Shown here piece after piece: positions 26,128 through 34,460 of a stretch of DNA of 64,000 bases. A model generated the notes under the pieces. The model did no database searches and was not told the DNA's origin. It saw nothing but the letters and a program-made list of their open reading frames with translations. Within the stretch, counting starts at the first letter, position 1, and the number at the start of each line of letters is the position of its first letter. Origin of the DNA: Paracoccus maritimus. Lineage in GTDB: Bacteria > Pseudomonadota > Alphaproteobacteria > Rhodobacterales > Rhodobacteraceae. The stretch is from NCBI RefSeq assembly GCF_025195095.1, contig NZ_JANAVZ010000002.1:491882-555881 (forward strand), in the 5' to 3' direction. A program made the translations under genes and the position numbers.

Positions 26128-27258
26128 TCAGCACTGCGCCGAGACCGGATCATGGTCATAGATCCAGTCGAATCGCGATATCAGCCGGGTGGGCGCCACC
26201 CGTCCGGCCAACCGCAGCACCGCGTGGGCGGCAAGCCGCCTGGATCCCGTCAGATGATAGTTTCGCGCGTTGGCGTTCGCGGCCTCGACGACGCGGCTGA
26301 CGCGCGGCCTGCGCAGCGCCTGGAACCTGACAAGCGCGGAGTCCTGATCGGTCCCGGCGTCAAGGCAGGCCGCCAGGGTCCACGCATCCTCGATGGCCAA
26401 GGCCGCGCCCTGCGCCATGAACGGTAGGGTCGGATGGGCCGCGTCACCGATCAGGACGCATCTTCCGTCCTGCCAGACCGGCGCGACCGGATGGCGGAAC
26501 AGCCCCCAGACATGAACCTTGTTCACCGCCGCAAGCCAGCGCGGCACAGGTCCCCCGAAGCCTGCGAATGCCGCCCGCAGATTGGCCGGATCGTCAGCAT
26601 GCGACCAGCCTTCCGCTTGCCAGTCATGCCGCTCCTGCACAGCGACGATATTGCGTCTGCCTTCGGCCAGCGGATAGCTGACCAGATGTCGGCGCGGACC
26701 CATGAAGATCTCCGCTACCGGGTCTGGGTTATCATCTGGAATGACGGCGCGCCACGCGGTTTGATGGGTGAAGAAGGGAACTTCCCGACCGTTCAGATGG
26801 CGTCGGATCACGCTGTGCAACCCGTCCGCACCGACGACCAGCGCGTCGTCCGGAGGCTCGGATATAGGCGTGTCCAGAAGAATGCGAACACCGGCCCGAC
26901 GCGCGGCGGCCTCCAGCACCGCAATCAGTCGCGCCCGATGGACAAGTCGGAACTGCGCCTGCGGGCGATGCCCGACCAGATCCAGCCTGACGACCCCTGC
27001 CCCGGTGGCATCGCGCAGTTGGACCGCGCGGCTGCGCAAGGACACGGCTTCGACCGCCTGTTGCAGATCCAGCACCTGCAGGACGCGCATCGCGTTGGGC
27101 GAAAGCTGGAGCCCGGCCCCAACCTCTTTGATCGCGGGCGCACGTTCAAGCACGGTCACGCTGGCCCCGCGACGGGTCAAGGCGATTGCCGTCGTCAACC
27201 CGCCGATCCCGGCACCGACAATGGTGACCCGCCTGCCCTTCAACGCACCGCGGTTCAT
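26128..27258 (-). CDS. FAD-dependent aromatic monooxygenase (UbiH/salicylate hydroxylase-like)
   Basis: This 376-aa flavoprotein has the N-terminal dinucleotide fold VTIVGAGIGGLTTAIAL, the DG motif VVGADGLHSVIRRHL and the FAD ribityl motif LIGDAAHPTLPFMAQGAAL. These define class A flavin monooxygenases of the PF01494 type. The substrate cannot be read from sequence; 3-hydroxybenzoate or salicylate-type compounds are common, and ubiquinone hydroxylation is possible. The start is the ATG at 27256-27258 with GAGG upstream. The open frame continues upstream through the dksA region but that part is antisense-like noise. No pathway partner is adjacent. Confidence 0.85.
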   Translation of the reverse strand: MNRGALKGRRVTIVGAGIGGLTTAIALTRRGASVTVLERAPAIKEVGAGLQLSPNAMRVLQVLDLQQAVEAVSLRSRAVQLRDATGAGVVRLDLVGHRPQAQFRLVHRARLIAVLEAAARRAGVRILLDTPISEPPDDALVVGADGLHSVIRRHLNGREVPFFTHQTAWRAVIPDDNPDPVAEIFMGPRRHLVSYPLAEGRRNIVAVQERHDWQAEGWSHADDPANLRAAFAGFGGPVPRWLAAVNKVHVWGLFRHPVAPVWQDGRCVLIGDAAHPTLPFMAQGAALAIEDAWTLAACLDAGTDQDSALVRFQALRRPRVSRVVEAANANARNYHLTGSRRLAAHAVLRLAGRVAPTRLISRFDWIYDHDPVSAQC

Positions 27259-27285
27259 CAGCGGGCCTCGTCGGTACGACAATGG

Positions 27286-27317
27286 AAAGGCCCGCCGATC
27301 ACACGGATCGACGGGCC
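27286..27317 (-). terminator. Rho-independent terminator of dksA
   Basis: Read on the minus strand, a 12-bp stem with one mismatch, GGCCCGTCGATC / GATCGGCGGGCC (loop CGTGT), is followed by TTTCC. It lies 97 bp after the dksA stop and just before the monooxygenase start. Confidence 0.75.
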
Positions 27318-27413
27318 GTTTGCAAAGCCCGTGCCAGATGTTGCGGGCGTTGCAAGCTGTCTGTGACACATGGTCGTCATCGTGTCGCGGCCGATCGGTT
27401 CGGTGGCGATCAC

Positions 27414-27836
27414 TCAGTCGTCGCGATGCACGCGTTCGCGACGCTCGTGCCGTTCCTGCGCCTCCAGCGTCATGGTCGCGATCGGACGGGCGTCCAGACG
27501 TTTCAGGCTGATCGGCTCTCCGGTCATTTCGCAATAACCGTATTCGCCGGTCTCGATACGGCGCAGCGCGGCATCGATCTTGCTGACCAGCTTTCGCTGA
27601 CGGTCGCGGGTCCGCAGTTCCAGCGCGCGATCGGTTTCCTCGCTGGCGCGGTCGGCCAGGTCTGGCACTGCGCGGGCACTGTCCTGCAACCCTTCCAGCG
27701 TTTCTGCCGACTGGTCCAGCAATTCCTGTTTCCAGGCCTCCAGCTTCCGACGGAAATATTCCAGCTGCCGTTCGTTCATGAACGGCTCGTCCTCGGCGGG
27801 GCGGTAATCTTGGGGAAGGAAGGTCTGGGCTTTCAT
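27414..27836 (-). CDS. dksA: DksA-type RNA polymerase regulator
   Basis: This is a 140-aa DksA that enters the RNA polymerase secondary channel and works with ppGpp. It has the N-terminal segment, a long coiled-coil (residues ~20-95) with tip DLADRASEE, and the C-terminal zinc-finger region YGYCEMTGEPI. Only the first of the four classical cysteines is present (C..T ... P..T instead of CxxC...CxxC). This single-Cys form is known in Rhodobacter. The start ATG (27834-27836) follows GGAGGACAA, a strong ribosome site; an 18-residue longer start is rejected. Confidence 0.92.
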   Translation of the reverse strand: MKAQTFLPQDYRPAEDEPFMNERQLEYFRRKLEAWKQELLDQSAETLEGLQDSARAVPDLADRASEETDRALELRTRDRQRKLVSKIDAALRRIETGEYGYCEMTGEPISLKRLDARPIATMTLEAQERHERRERVHRDD

Positions 27837-28019
27837 TTGTCCTCCGGCGGCGCCGGGCGGGATCTGAAATCCGGCACCTTGCGGCCCCATTAAAGGATGA
27901 AGTGAGGCTTGTCACTAGTCGATGAACCGCTATTTGTGCGATTGATACAGAACAGTTGGCCGTGCGGCTCGCCGGTGACGCTAATCCCGGCAAGCTTTTC
28001 ACGTGAAAGGAGAGTTTTG

Positions 28020-28862
28020 ATGCAATTCACGGGTACAGACCAGTATGTCGCGCCGCCAGAACTGGCCATTGCGGTCAATGCGGCCGTCACGCTGGAACGG
28101 CCGTTGCTGGTCAAGGGCGAACCCGGAACCGGCAAGACCGAGCTTGCCCGGCAGGTCGCGGCAAGCCTTGGCATGCCGATCATCGAATGGCATGTGAAAT
28201 CAACGACCAAGGCGCAGCAGGGCCTGTATGAATATGATGCGGTCAGCAGGCTGCGCGACAGCCAGCTTGGCGATGAACGCGTCCACGACGTCGGAAACTA
28301 TATCCGCAAGGGCAAGCTGTGGCAGGCCTTCGACGCGGAAACCCGCGTGGTTCTGCTGATCGACGAGATCGACAAGGCCGATATCGAGTTTCCGAACGAT
28401 CTGCTTCAGGAACTGGACCGGATGGAGTTTCACGTTTACGAGACCGGCCAGACCGTGCGTGCGGCGCATCGCCCTGTCGTCGTCATCACCTCGAACAACG
28501 AAAAGGAACTGCCCGACGCATTTCTGCGCCGCTGTTTCTTCCACTATATCCGGTTCCCAGATGCAGACACGTTGAAGGCCATCGTCGAAGTGCATCATCC
28601 CGGCCTGAAACCACGTTTGCTGGACGAGGCTTTGAGCCAGTTTTTCGAGATGCGAGAGGCCCCGGGACTGAAAAAGAAACCCTCTACCAGCGAGTTTCTG
28701 GATTGGCTCAAACTGATCCTGGCCGAGGATCTGTCGCCCGAGGATCTGAAGCGTGAGCCCGGCGAGATGCTGCCCCGGCTGCACGGCGCGCTGCTGAAGA
28801 ACGAACAGGATGTGGCATTGTTTGAAAAGCTGGCCTTCCTTGCGCGCCGCCAGGGCCGATAG
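28020..28862 (+). CDS. MoxR-family AAA+ ATPase
   Basis: This is a 280-aa AAA+ ATPase with Walker A GEPGTGKTEL, Walker B VLLIDEIDKAD and sensor region VVITSNNEKELPDAFLRRC. MoxR ATPases usually act as chaperone-like activators with a VWA-domain (CoxE-like) partner encoded next door. Here the next gene is metY and no VWA gene lies within the window. The start ATG follows AAAGGAG; an upstream extension of 37 codons is rejected. It diverges from dksA. Confidence 0.9.
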   Translation: MQFTGTDQYVAPPELAIAVNAAVTLERPLLVKGEPGTGKTELARQVAASLGMPIIEWHVKSTTKAQQGLYEYDAVSRLRDSQLGDERVHDVGNYIRKGKLWQAFDAETRVVLLIDEIDKADIEFPNDLLQELDRMEFHVYETGQTVRAAHRPVVVITSNNEKELPDAFLRRCFFHYIRFPDADTLKAIVEVHHPGLKPRLLDEALSQFFEMREAPGLKKKPSTSEFLDWLKLILAEDLSPEDLKREPGEMLPRLHGALLKNEQDVALFEKLAFLARRQGR

Positions 28863-28975
28863 CGGCGTCACCCACCTGTCTGGGGAAGCACGCAACGTGA
28901 TTATTGGGGCGGATTGCCCATTGCCGCCGTGCCCGCCGCACGACTAGGCTGCCCGCGACCTAGACGGAGGGGACG

Positions 28976-30262
28976 ATGACACAAGAGCTTGATTTCGACA
29001 CGCTGACGATTCACGCGGGCGCGACGCCTGACCCGGCCACCGGCGCGCGGCAAACGCCGATCTATCAGACGACCTCTTATCAGTTCCGCGATGCCGACCA
29101 CGCGGCGCGGCTGTTCAACCTGCAAGAGGTCGGCTACATCTATTCCCGGCTGACCAATCCGACCATCGCCGCCCTGCAGTCGCGCGTCGCAATGCTTGAG
29201 GGCGGCGCGGGCGCGGTCTGCTGTTCGTCGGGACATGCCGCGCAGATCCTGGCGTTGTTCCCGCTGATGGGTCCGGGCAAGAACATCGTCGCTTCGACAA
29301 GGCTTTATGGCGGAACCGTCACCCAGTTCAGCCATACGATCAGGCGTTTCGGCTGGTCCGCCAAATTCGTCGACATGGATGATCCGCAGGCCCTTGAAGC
29401 TGCCATCGACGACGACACGCGGGCAATCTTCTGCGAGTCCATCAGCAATCCCGGCGGCTATGTGACCGATATCCCGGCGGTAGCCAAGATCGCCGACGCG
29501 GCGGGCATCCCGCTGATCGTCGACAACACGCTGGCCACGCCCTATCTGTGCAAGCCGATCGAGATGGGCGCCACGCTGGTGGTGCACAGCCTGACGAAGT
29601 TCATGACCGGAAATGGCACCGTGACCGGTGGCGTCGTGGTGGATAGCGGCAAGTTCGACTGGTCGGCCAGCGACAAGTTCCCGTCCCTGTCCGAGCCGGA
29701 ACCCGCCTATCACGGGCTGAAGTTCCACGAGACCTTCGGCGCACTGGCCTTTACCTTCCACGGGATCGCGATCGGGCTGCGGGACCTGGGCATGACGATG
29801 AACCCGCAAGGCGCCCATTACACACTGATGGGGATCGAGACGCTGGGGCTGCGGATGCCACGCCATGTGGAAAACGCCCTCAAGGTCGCCGAATGGCTGG
29901 AACAGGATCCGCGTGTCGAAAGCGTGACCTATGCCGGGCTGGCGTCGTCGCCATGGAACGCGACCGCCAAGCGTCTTTACCCGAAGGGCGCCGGATCGCT
30001 GTTCACGTTTTCGATCAAGGGCGGCTACGACGCGGCGGTGAAGCTTGTCGATGGGCTGGAGTTGTTCAGCCATGTCGCAAATCTGGGCGATGCGCGGTCG
30101 CTGGTGATCCATTCCGCATCGACCACACACAGACAGTTGACCGAAGATCAGCAGCGTGCCGCAGGCGCCGCGCCCGAGGTGGTCCGATTGTCCATCGGCA
30201 TCGAGAACGCAGACGACCTGATCGCCGATCTGGATCAGGCTCTGGCCAAGGCAGCCGGCTGA
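28976..30262 (+). CDS. metY: O-acetylhomoserine sulfhydrylase
   Basis: This is a 428-aa Cys/Met-metabolism PLP enzyme that makes homocysteine from O-acetylhomoserine and sulfide. The N-terminus FDTLTIHAGATPDPATGARQ and the PLP-lysine strand HSLTKFMTGNG are typical of the O-acetylhomoserine branch rather than cystathionine synthase/lyase. The usual length of ~425-430 aa fits MetY. GGAGGGG precedes the ATG. A bidirectional terminator follows. It consumes sulfide and so may connect to the sulfide genes at the left end, but the two loci are far apart. Confidence 0.92.
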   Translation: MTQELDFDTLTIHAGATPDPATGARQTPIYQTTSYQFRDADHAARLFNLQEVGYIYSRLTNPTIAALQSRVAMLEGGAGAVCCSSGHAAQILALFPLMGPGKNIVASTRLYGGTVTQFSHTIRRFGWSAKFVDMDDPQALEAAIDDDTRAIFCESISNPGGYVTDIPAVAKIADAAGIPLIVDNTLATPYLCKPIEMGATLVVHSLTKFMTGNGTVTGGVVVDSGKFDWSASDKFPSLSEPEPAYHGLKFHETFGALAFTFHGIAIGLRDLGMTMNPQGAHYTLMGIETLGLRMPRHVENALKVAEWLEQDPRVESVTYAGLASSPWNATAKRLYPKGAGSLFTFSIKGGYDAAVKLVDGLELFSHVANLGDARSLVIHSASTTHRQLTEDQQRAAGAAPEVVRLSIGIENADDLIADLDQALAKAAG

Positions 30263-30281
30263 CCTTCGGCCGGTGAAGAAA

Positions 30282-30305
30282 AAAGGGGGCGCCATCGCCC
30301 CCTTT
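30282..30305. terminator. Bidirectional terminator between metY and the SIMPL gene
   Basis: AAAGGGGGCG and CGCCCCCTTT pair perfectly around CCAT, giving U-tracts on both strands for the two convergent genes. Confidence 0.85.
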
Positions 30306-30326
30306 CATTCCAATGACTTGGATTGA

Positions 30327-31220
30327 TCAGTTCGAATCGTTCTCGGGCACCTCGACGGCATCCTGATCTGCGGGCGCGGTTTTGCCATCCGCATCTTCCG
30401 CGTCCTTGCCGTGCATGCCGCCCTTCTTGCCTTTGCCCTTGTGCGGCCGACAATCCTGCTGCCCGCCGTTCAGCGCATATTCCATCTGCACGACGGCATT
30501 CACCGACAACTCGCCCGCCTCGACCGGGATGCTTTCGGCCATCGGCGCGGCGTCAGCGGCCATCCGCATCATCGGCCGTGGCCCACCGGACATCTGCGTA
30601 TCCCCGATCACCAGAACCCGTCCCAGTGAAACACCCGCCGCCTCGGCCAGGATCTCGGCCTTGTGGCGCGCGTCCGCGACAGCGGCCCGGCGCGCCTCGT
30701 CCTCGGCATCCTTGCCGTCCTTCCGGCCGAAGGTGATGCCGTCGATCTGGTTGGCGCCTGCCGCCACGATGGCGTCCAGCACCTCGCCCAGGCGCCCCAT
30801 GTCGGAGACGCGGACGGCAACCATGTTGCTGGCCTGATAGCCCGTCACGGACGGTGCCCGATTCTCGCCGTAATCCATCATCGGGTTCAGGTTCAGCCCC
30901 GAGGTCTGGATGTCGGTGTCGGCGATTCCCGCACTCTTCAGCGCCTCGATCACCGCCGATTGCTGGCTTGCGTTCTGGCGCATCGCCTCGGCCGCGCTAT
31001 CTGCCTGACTGGTCACGCCAAGCTGGATGGTCGCCAGGTCGGGGGCGATCCGCGCCTCGCCCTGCCCGGTGACGGTCAGGCGCGAGGTCATACCCGGGGC
31101 GCAATGATGGGGCATCATGCCCTTGCCGGGGGCCGCGACAGCGGGCGTTGCCAGCGCCAGCCCGAAGGCCGCCGAAGCGATCATCGCCGAGCGCGTGATG
31201 ACGTGGATCGGATGGGTCAT
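30327..31220 (-). CDS. SIMPL-domain (DUF541) periplasmic protein
   Basis: This 297-aa exported protein has a signal peptide (cleavage near PAVAAP, residue ~30). A SIMPL/DUF541 domain follows from ~46 to 250 (LTVTGQGEARIAPDLATIQLGV, DIQTSGLNLNPMMDY, VRVSDMGRLGEVLDAIVAAG). The last ~45 residues are a Lys/Gly- then Asp/Glu-rich disordered tail beginning after QDCRPHKG. Members such as YggE are linked to oxidative stress, but the molecular role is unknown. AAAGGA precedes the ATG at 31218-31220. It is divergent from the giant gene across 192 bp in which I see no certain promoter. Confidence 0.88.
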   Translation of the reverse strand: MTHPIHVITRSAMIASAAFGLALATPAVAAPGKGMMPHHCAPGMTSRLTVTGQGEARIAPDLATIQLGVTSQADSAAEAMRQNASQQSAVIEALKSAGIADTDIQTSGLNLNPMMDYGENRAPSVTGYQASNMVAVRVSDMGRLGEVLDAIVAAGANQIDGITFGRKDGKDAEDEARRAAVADARHKAEILAEAAGVSLGRVLVIGDTQMSGGPRPMMRMAADAAPMAESIPVEAGELSVNAVVQMEYALNGGQQDCRPHKGKGKKGGMHGKDAEDADGKTAPADQDAVEVPENDSN

Positions 31221-31412
31221 GAAATTGTCCTTTATTCTCGTTTGCGCGACTGCGGCCGCAACGCGGGATCATAGCGCGGCGTTCGACGAAAAGCGTTCAC
31301 ACCTGCGCCAGATTCGCTTTTCTCACACCACAATTTGGGGTAGATCAAGACGAGGCCCACCAGATCGCGGCAAGACAGAACCGCGACGCCATTTCGAGCA
31401 TGATATATAGAT

Positions 31413-34400
31413 ATGAACCAGCACGCGCCTGCCCCCGAATTCGCGATGAGCTTCACCCAAGAGGCCGTCCTGTTGGAACGCCATGACGGGCGAGACTGGC
31501 TGCCACTGGGTCAGGCCCGGTTCGGTGGTGGAAACCTGGGTGCGACACTGAACGCCCTGCGGGTCGAGGCGGGCGGCGCACCCGGCCAGTCCGACACCGT
31601 GCTGGTGATCCCCGACGATCAGATTCTTTACACCACACTGACCGTGCCTGTCGGTGCCGAGACCGGCGCCGTGGTGGCCCGCGCATTGGAGGCGATGACG
31701 CCGTATCAGGCGGACGAACTGGCCTTCGACTGGTGTCCGGCAGAGACCGGCGATATCGAAACCTTGCGCGTGGCCGCGGTTGCGCGCCGAACGCTGGACG
31801 AGGCCGAGGAATTCGCCCGCGCACAGGGCTTCTTTGCCACCGGCTTCGTGGCGCGTCCCGGCGATGCGCGGTTCGACGGGCAGCCGGACTTCGGTCCCAG
31901 CCGCGCCGCCGCACACGACGCGGCGATCCCGCCCTTCAGCGCGCCGGACCTGTCGCAGGCCCGGATCACGGCACCGGTGATCGAGGATCAGCCTGAACCC
32001 GTTGTGGCCTTGCAACGCGCAGAGGCACCGATCGTATCGCGGATTACGCCGCATCACCTGCCCGAACCCGAGGTCATCGAAACGGTCGTCGCAGCCGATA
32101 ACGCACCCACCGGCGCGCCAGAGCCGCAGCCGATTCCTGACCAGCCGTCGAACGCCGGTCCCAACGAACCCGAAGCTTCGGTGGCCACTGCGCCGGTGGT
32201 GGCCGCCCCGCCGGTCATCCGCCATGGTGACCGCAAGCCGTCAGACACGCCTCGACTGTCGCCACGCGCTGCCGCCGTGCATGATCGCGCCGCCGAGGCT
32301 CGCGCGAGGCGCGTCGCGACCGAAGAACCCGCGCTGAAACCGCATCAGGCATTGATTGCCCGGCTGAAACGGATGGATCCGGCACGTCTGCCGGTCATGA
32401 TGGGCTTGCTGGTCGCGGCGCTGGTCGCGGTTCTGCTGTTCTTCGGTGGCGCGGATGACACACAGCAGATCGCAGGCGACGCGCAGCCGCCCACATCCCA
32501 GTCGTCAGCGCCCCAGCCTTCCGAAGACCAGTCTTCCGCATCGCAGCCCTCGGCAGATCCCGTGGTGTCGGATATTTCCCCTGCGTCAGAGCCAGCCTCT
32601 GAAATCGCCGGCGAACCGGCCCTGCCTGACAGCGCGGTCACGGACCCCGCCGCCGCACCCGCGGAGACGACACAGTCCGCGATGGCAGAGAACGGCCCCG
32701 ATACCACATCAGCCGAAGCACAACCCGTCGCACCGACCGAGACAACGGAGGCCCCGGAAACTGCCGCAGCGCCCCCCTCGACCGACGATGCGGGTTCCGA
32801 TGCCTTGACCCGTGCCTTGAGCGAGGCCCTTGACGGCACGACCCGCGAAACAGCCTCGGCGCAAGCAACGCGCATCGCGGACGCCCCGACATCCGAGGCT
32901 GCCGCGCAGGATATCGACGCACCTCGTGCCGAGGCGTCGTCCGCAGCGCCCGAAACATCATCCACCGCGCCATCGCCCGAGGCCGCTGCCCGCGCGGCGG
33001 CTGCGGCAAGCACGCTGCGGCTGTCGCGCTCGGTCCGCCCAGGCACTGCACCCGTGCGCGCGGAAACGCCGCCCGCGCCGGATAGCCGGCCTGCCGTCCC
33101 GGCCAACCCGCTGCCCTTCGATCAGCGGACTCAGCCGGAACCGCCGCGTGTGACGGGCACGCGTCCCCCGGCGCGTCCTGCCGCAGCGGCCCGGTCCGCA
33201 CCCCGCCCTGAAGCCGCTGCCCCGGCCACGTCGGGGACGGGTGCGCCGCGTCCGGCAGCCGCCAGCGCCCCCCAGCGCGCCCCCTCGGCGCAGCCGCTGG
33301 GATCGTCGCGCCGTCCACCAGCCCGCCCCGACAGCCTGACCCTGCTGGAGGAGGGCAGTGCCAGCGAATCTGGCACGCCGACGCGGCTAACCGCAGCCGA
33401 AGAGGCGTTTCTGACCGGATTGCTTCGCGATCTTCGCACCGCCGAAGCCGGTGCGACGGGTCTTAGCAATGCCGAGCATGATGTGCTGATCCGGCTGGCG
33501 GATGCGCGCCCGCAACGCCGGCCGGTATCGGTCTCGGCCCCGTCGGACAAGGCGGTTCGCGATGCGGTGGCGCAGGCCGTCGCAACCGCGGAACGCCCGG
33601 TCCCGCGGGACACATCAGCAGCCGCGCCACCCGCGCCCGCGCCATCAAGCAGCGTCCAGGCATCCCTTCGCCGATCGGCACGCCCCCTGACCCGCCCCTC
33701 GGATTCCGGTCCTGGCAATCCCAGCCTGTCCAGCGGCGCGGTCGACGATGCGATCGCCGCAGCCGTCGCGAATAGCCCGGCCCCCGCCGGGGCCGTCGCG
33801 CTGACAGCCCTCAAGGCCTCTGCGCTGCCACCCCGCCGCAGCGCTGCAGCGGCGCGGGCGGCAGCGTCGTCCCTGGCGCCATCGACCCCCGGCTCGGCGC
33901 CGTCGGCCGACGATCTTCGCGCTGCCGCCGAAGCACAGCAACGTGACGCCGCGCAGGCCGAACAGCGCCGGATGGACGAAGAACTGCAGCGTCAGGCCGA
34001 GGCGCGTGCCCGTGCCCGCGCCGCCGCGGATGCTCAGGCCGAGGCCCAAGCCCGCGCCCAGGCCGAAGCCCGCGCCCGCGCCCAAGCCGAGGCCGAAGCC
34101 CGCGCCGCCGCCGCGCGGAAACAGGCCTATACCCCACCCGAGGCCGAGAAAGAGCCAGAGGTTGCAGCCAATGTGGCAGTCGGGCGCGGACAGGGCAGCG
34201 CCGCCGCCAATGCGACTGTCAAGGATGGCATCACCCTCAGCCGGACCCAGATCATCGGCACGGTCGGTGCCGGCAAGGCCAGCCGCGCATTGGTCCGGCT
34301 GTCGAACGGACGCGTGATCACGCTGCGACTGGGCGACAAGATCAATGGCGGAACGATCACCGATATCGGCAACAGCCGGATCACCTATGTCAAGGCCGGA

Positions 34401-34436
34401 CGGCCCCAGCAATTGTCGGTGCTGAACGGACAATAG
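31413..34436 (+). CDS. 1007-aa single-pass protein with GspL/PilM-like and GspC/PilP-like ends
   Basis: Residues ~10-145 resemble the cytoplasmic domain of type II secretion GspL/PilM proteins (VLVIPDDQILYTTLTVPV, then ALEAMTPYQADELAFDW and RVAAVARRTLDEAEEFA). After a Pro-rich linker comes one membrane helix at ~326-346. Next is ~480 residues of low-complexity Ala/Pro/Ser/Thr sequence, then an Ala/Glu/Gln/Arg coiled-coil (~833-905). The last ~70 residues are a compact beta domain like the GspC/PilP HR region (TQIIGTVGAGKASRALVRL, then ITLRLGDKINGGTI). No other secretion genes are nearby. Such proteins are sometimes mislabelled IF-2 because of the repeats. There is no clear ribosome site before the ATG. 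A Kef antiporter gene follows at 24 bp. Confidence 0.75.
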   Translation: MNQHAPAPEFAMSFTQEAVLLERHDGRDWLPLGQARFGGGNLGATLNALRVEAGGAPGQSDTVLVIPDDQILYTTLTVPVGAETGAVVARALEAMTPYQADELAFDWCPAETGDIETLRVAAVARRTLDEAEEFARAQGFFATGFVARPGDARFDGQPDFGPSRAAAHDAAIPPFSAPDLSQARITAPVIEDQPEPVVALQRAEAPIVSRITPHHLPEPEVIETVVAADNAPTGAPEPQPIPDQPSNAGPNEPEASVATAPVVAAPPVIRHGDRKPSDTPRLSPRAAAVHDRAAEARARRVATEEPALKPHQALIARLKRMDPARLPVMMGLLVAALVAVLLFFGGADDTQQIAGDAQPPTSQSSAPQPSEDQSSASQPSADPVVSDISPASEPASEIAGEPALPDSAVTDPAAAPAETTQSAMAENGPDTTSAEAQPVAPTETTEAPETAAAPPSTDDAGSDALTRALSEALDGTTRETASAQATRIADAPTSEAAAQDIDAPRAEASSAAPETSSTAPSPEAAARAAAAASTLRLSRSVRPGTAPVRAETPPAPDSRPAVPANPLPFDQRTQPEPPRVTGTRPPARPAAAARSAPRPEAAAPATSGTGAPRPAAASAPQRAPSAQPLGSSRRPPARPDSLTLLEEGSASESGTPTRLTAAEEAFLTGLLRDLRTAEAGATGLSNAEHDVLIRLADARPQRRPVSVSAPSDKAVRDAVAQAVATAERPVPRDTSAAAPPAPAPSSSVQASLRRSARPLTRPSDSGPGNPSLSSGAVDDAIAAAVANSPAPAGAVALTALKASALPPRRSAAAARAAASSLAPSTPGSAPSADDLRAAAEAQQRDAAQAEQRRMDEELQRQAEARARARAAADAQAEAQARAQAEARARAQAEAEARAAAARKQAYTPPEAEKEPEVAANVAVGRGQGSAAANATVKDGITLSRTQIIGTVGAGKASRALVRLSNGRVITLRLGDKINGGTITDIGNSRITYVKAGRPQQLSVLNGQ
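34027..34110 (+). repeat. Degenerate tandem repeat encoding Ala-Gln-Ala-Glu-Ala-Arg
   Basis: Imperfect copies of a ~18-bp unit (GCCCGCGCCCAGGCCGAA and variants) encode the coiled-coil of the long single-pass protein. Repeat number is likely to vary between strains. Confidence 0.7.
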
Positions 34437-34460
34437 CAAAGCGGACGGTACCAGGCGGCG

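Noticed and set aside
27259..28002. Upstream extension of the FAD monooxygenase through the dksA region
   Set aside because: The extension is out of frame with dksA, Arg/Ser-rich and contains the dksA terminator; the protein fold begins at the ATG at 27258.
28863..28975. SAM-type riboswitch before metY
   Set aside because: The 113-bp leader shows none of the conserved SAM-II or SAM/SAH sequence blocks.
34027..34110. CRISPR or minisatellite array
   Set aside because: The repeats are degenerate, in frame and without spacers; they encode a coiled-coil. No CRISPR array was seen anywhere.
31413..34436. Translation initiation factor IF-2
   Set aside because: There are no GTP-binding motifs; only the Ala/Arg/Glu-rich repeats resemble the IF-2 N-terminus.
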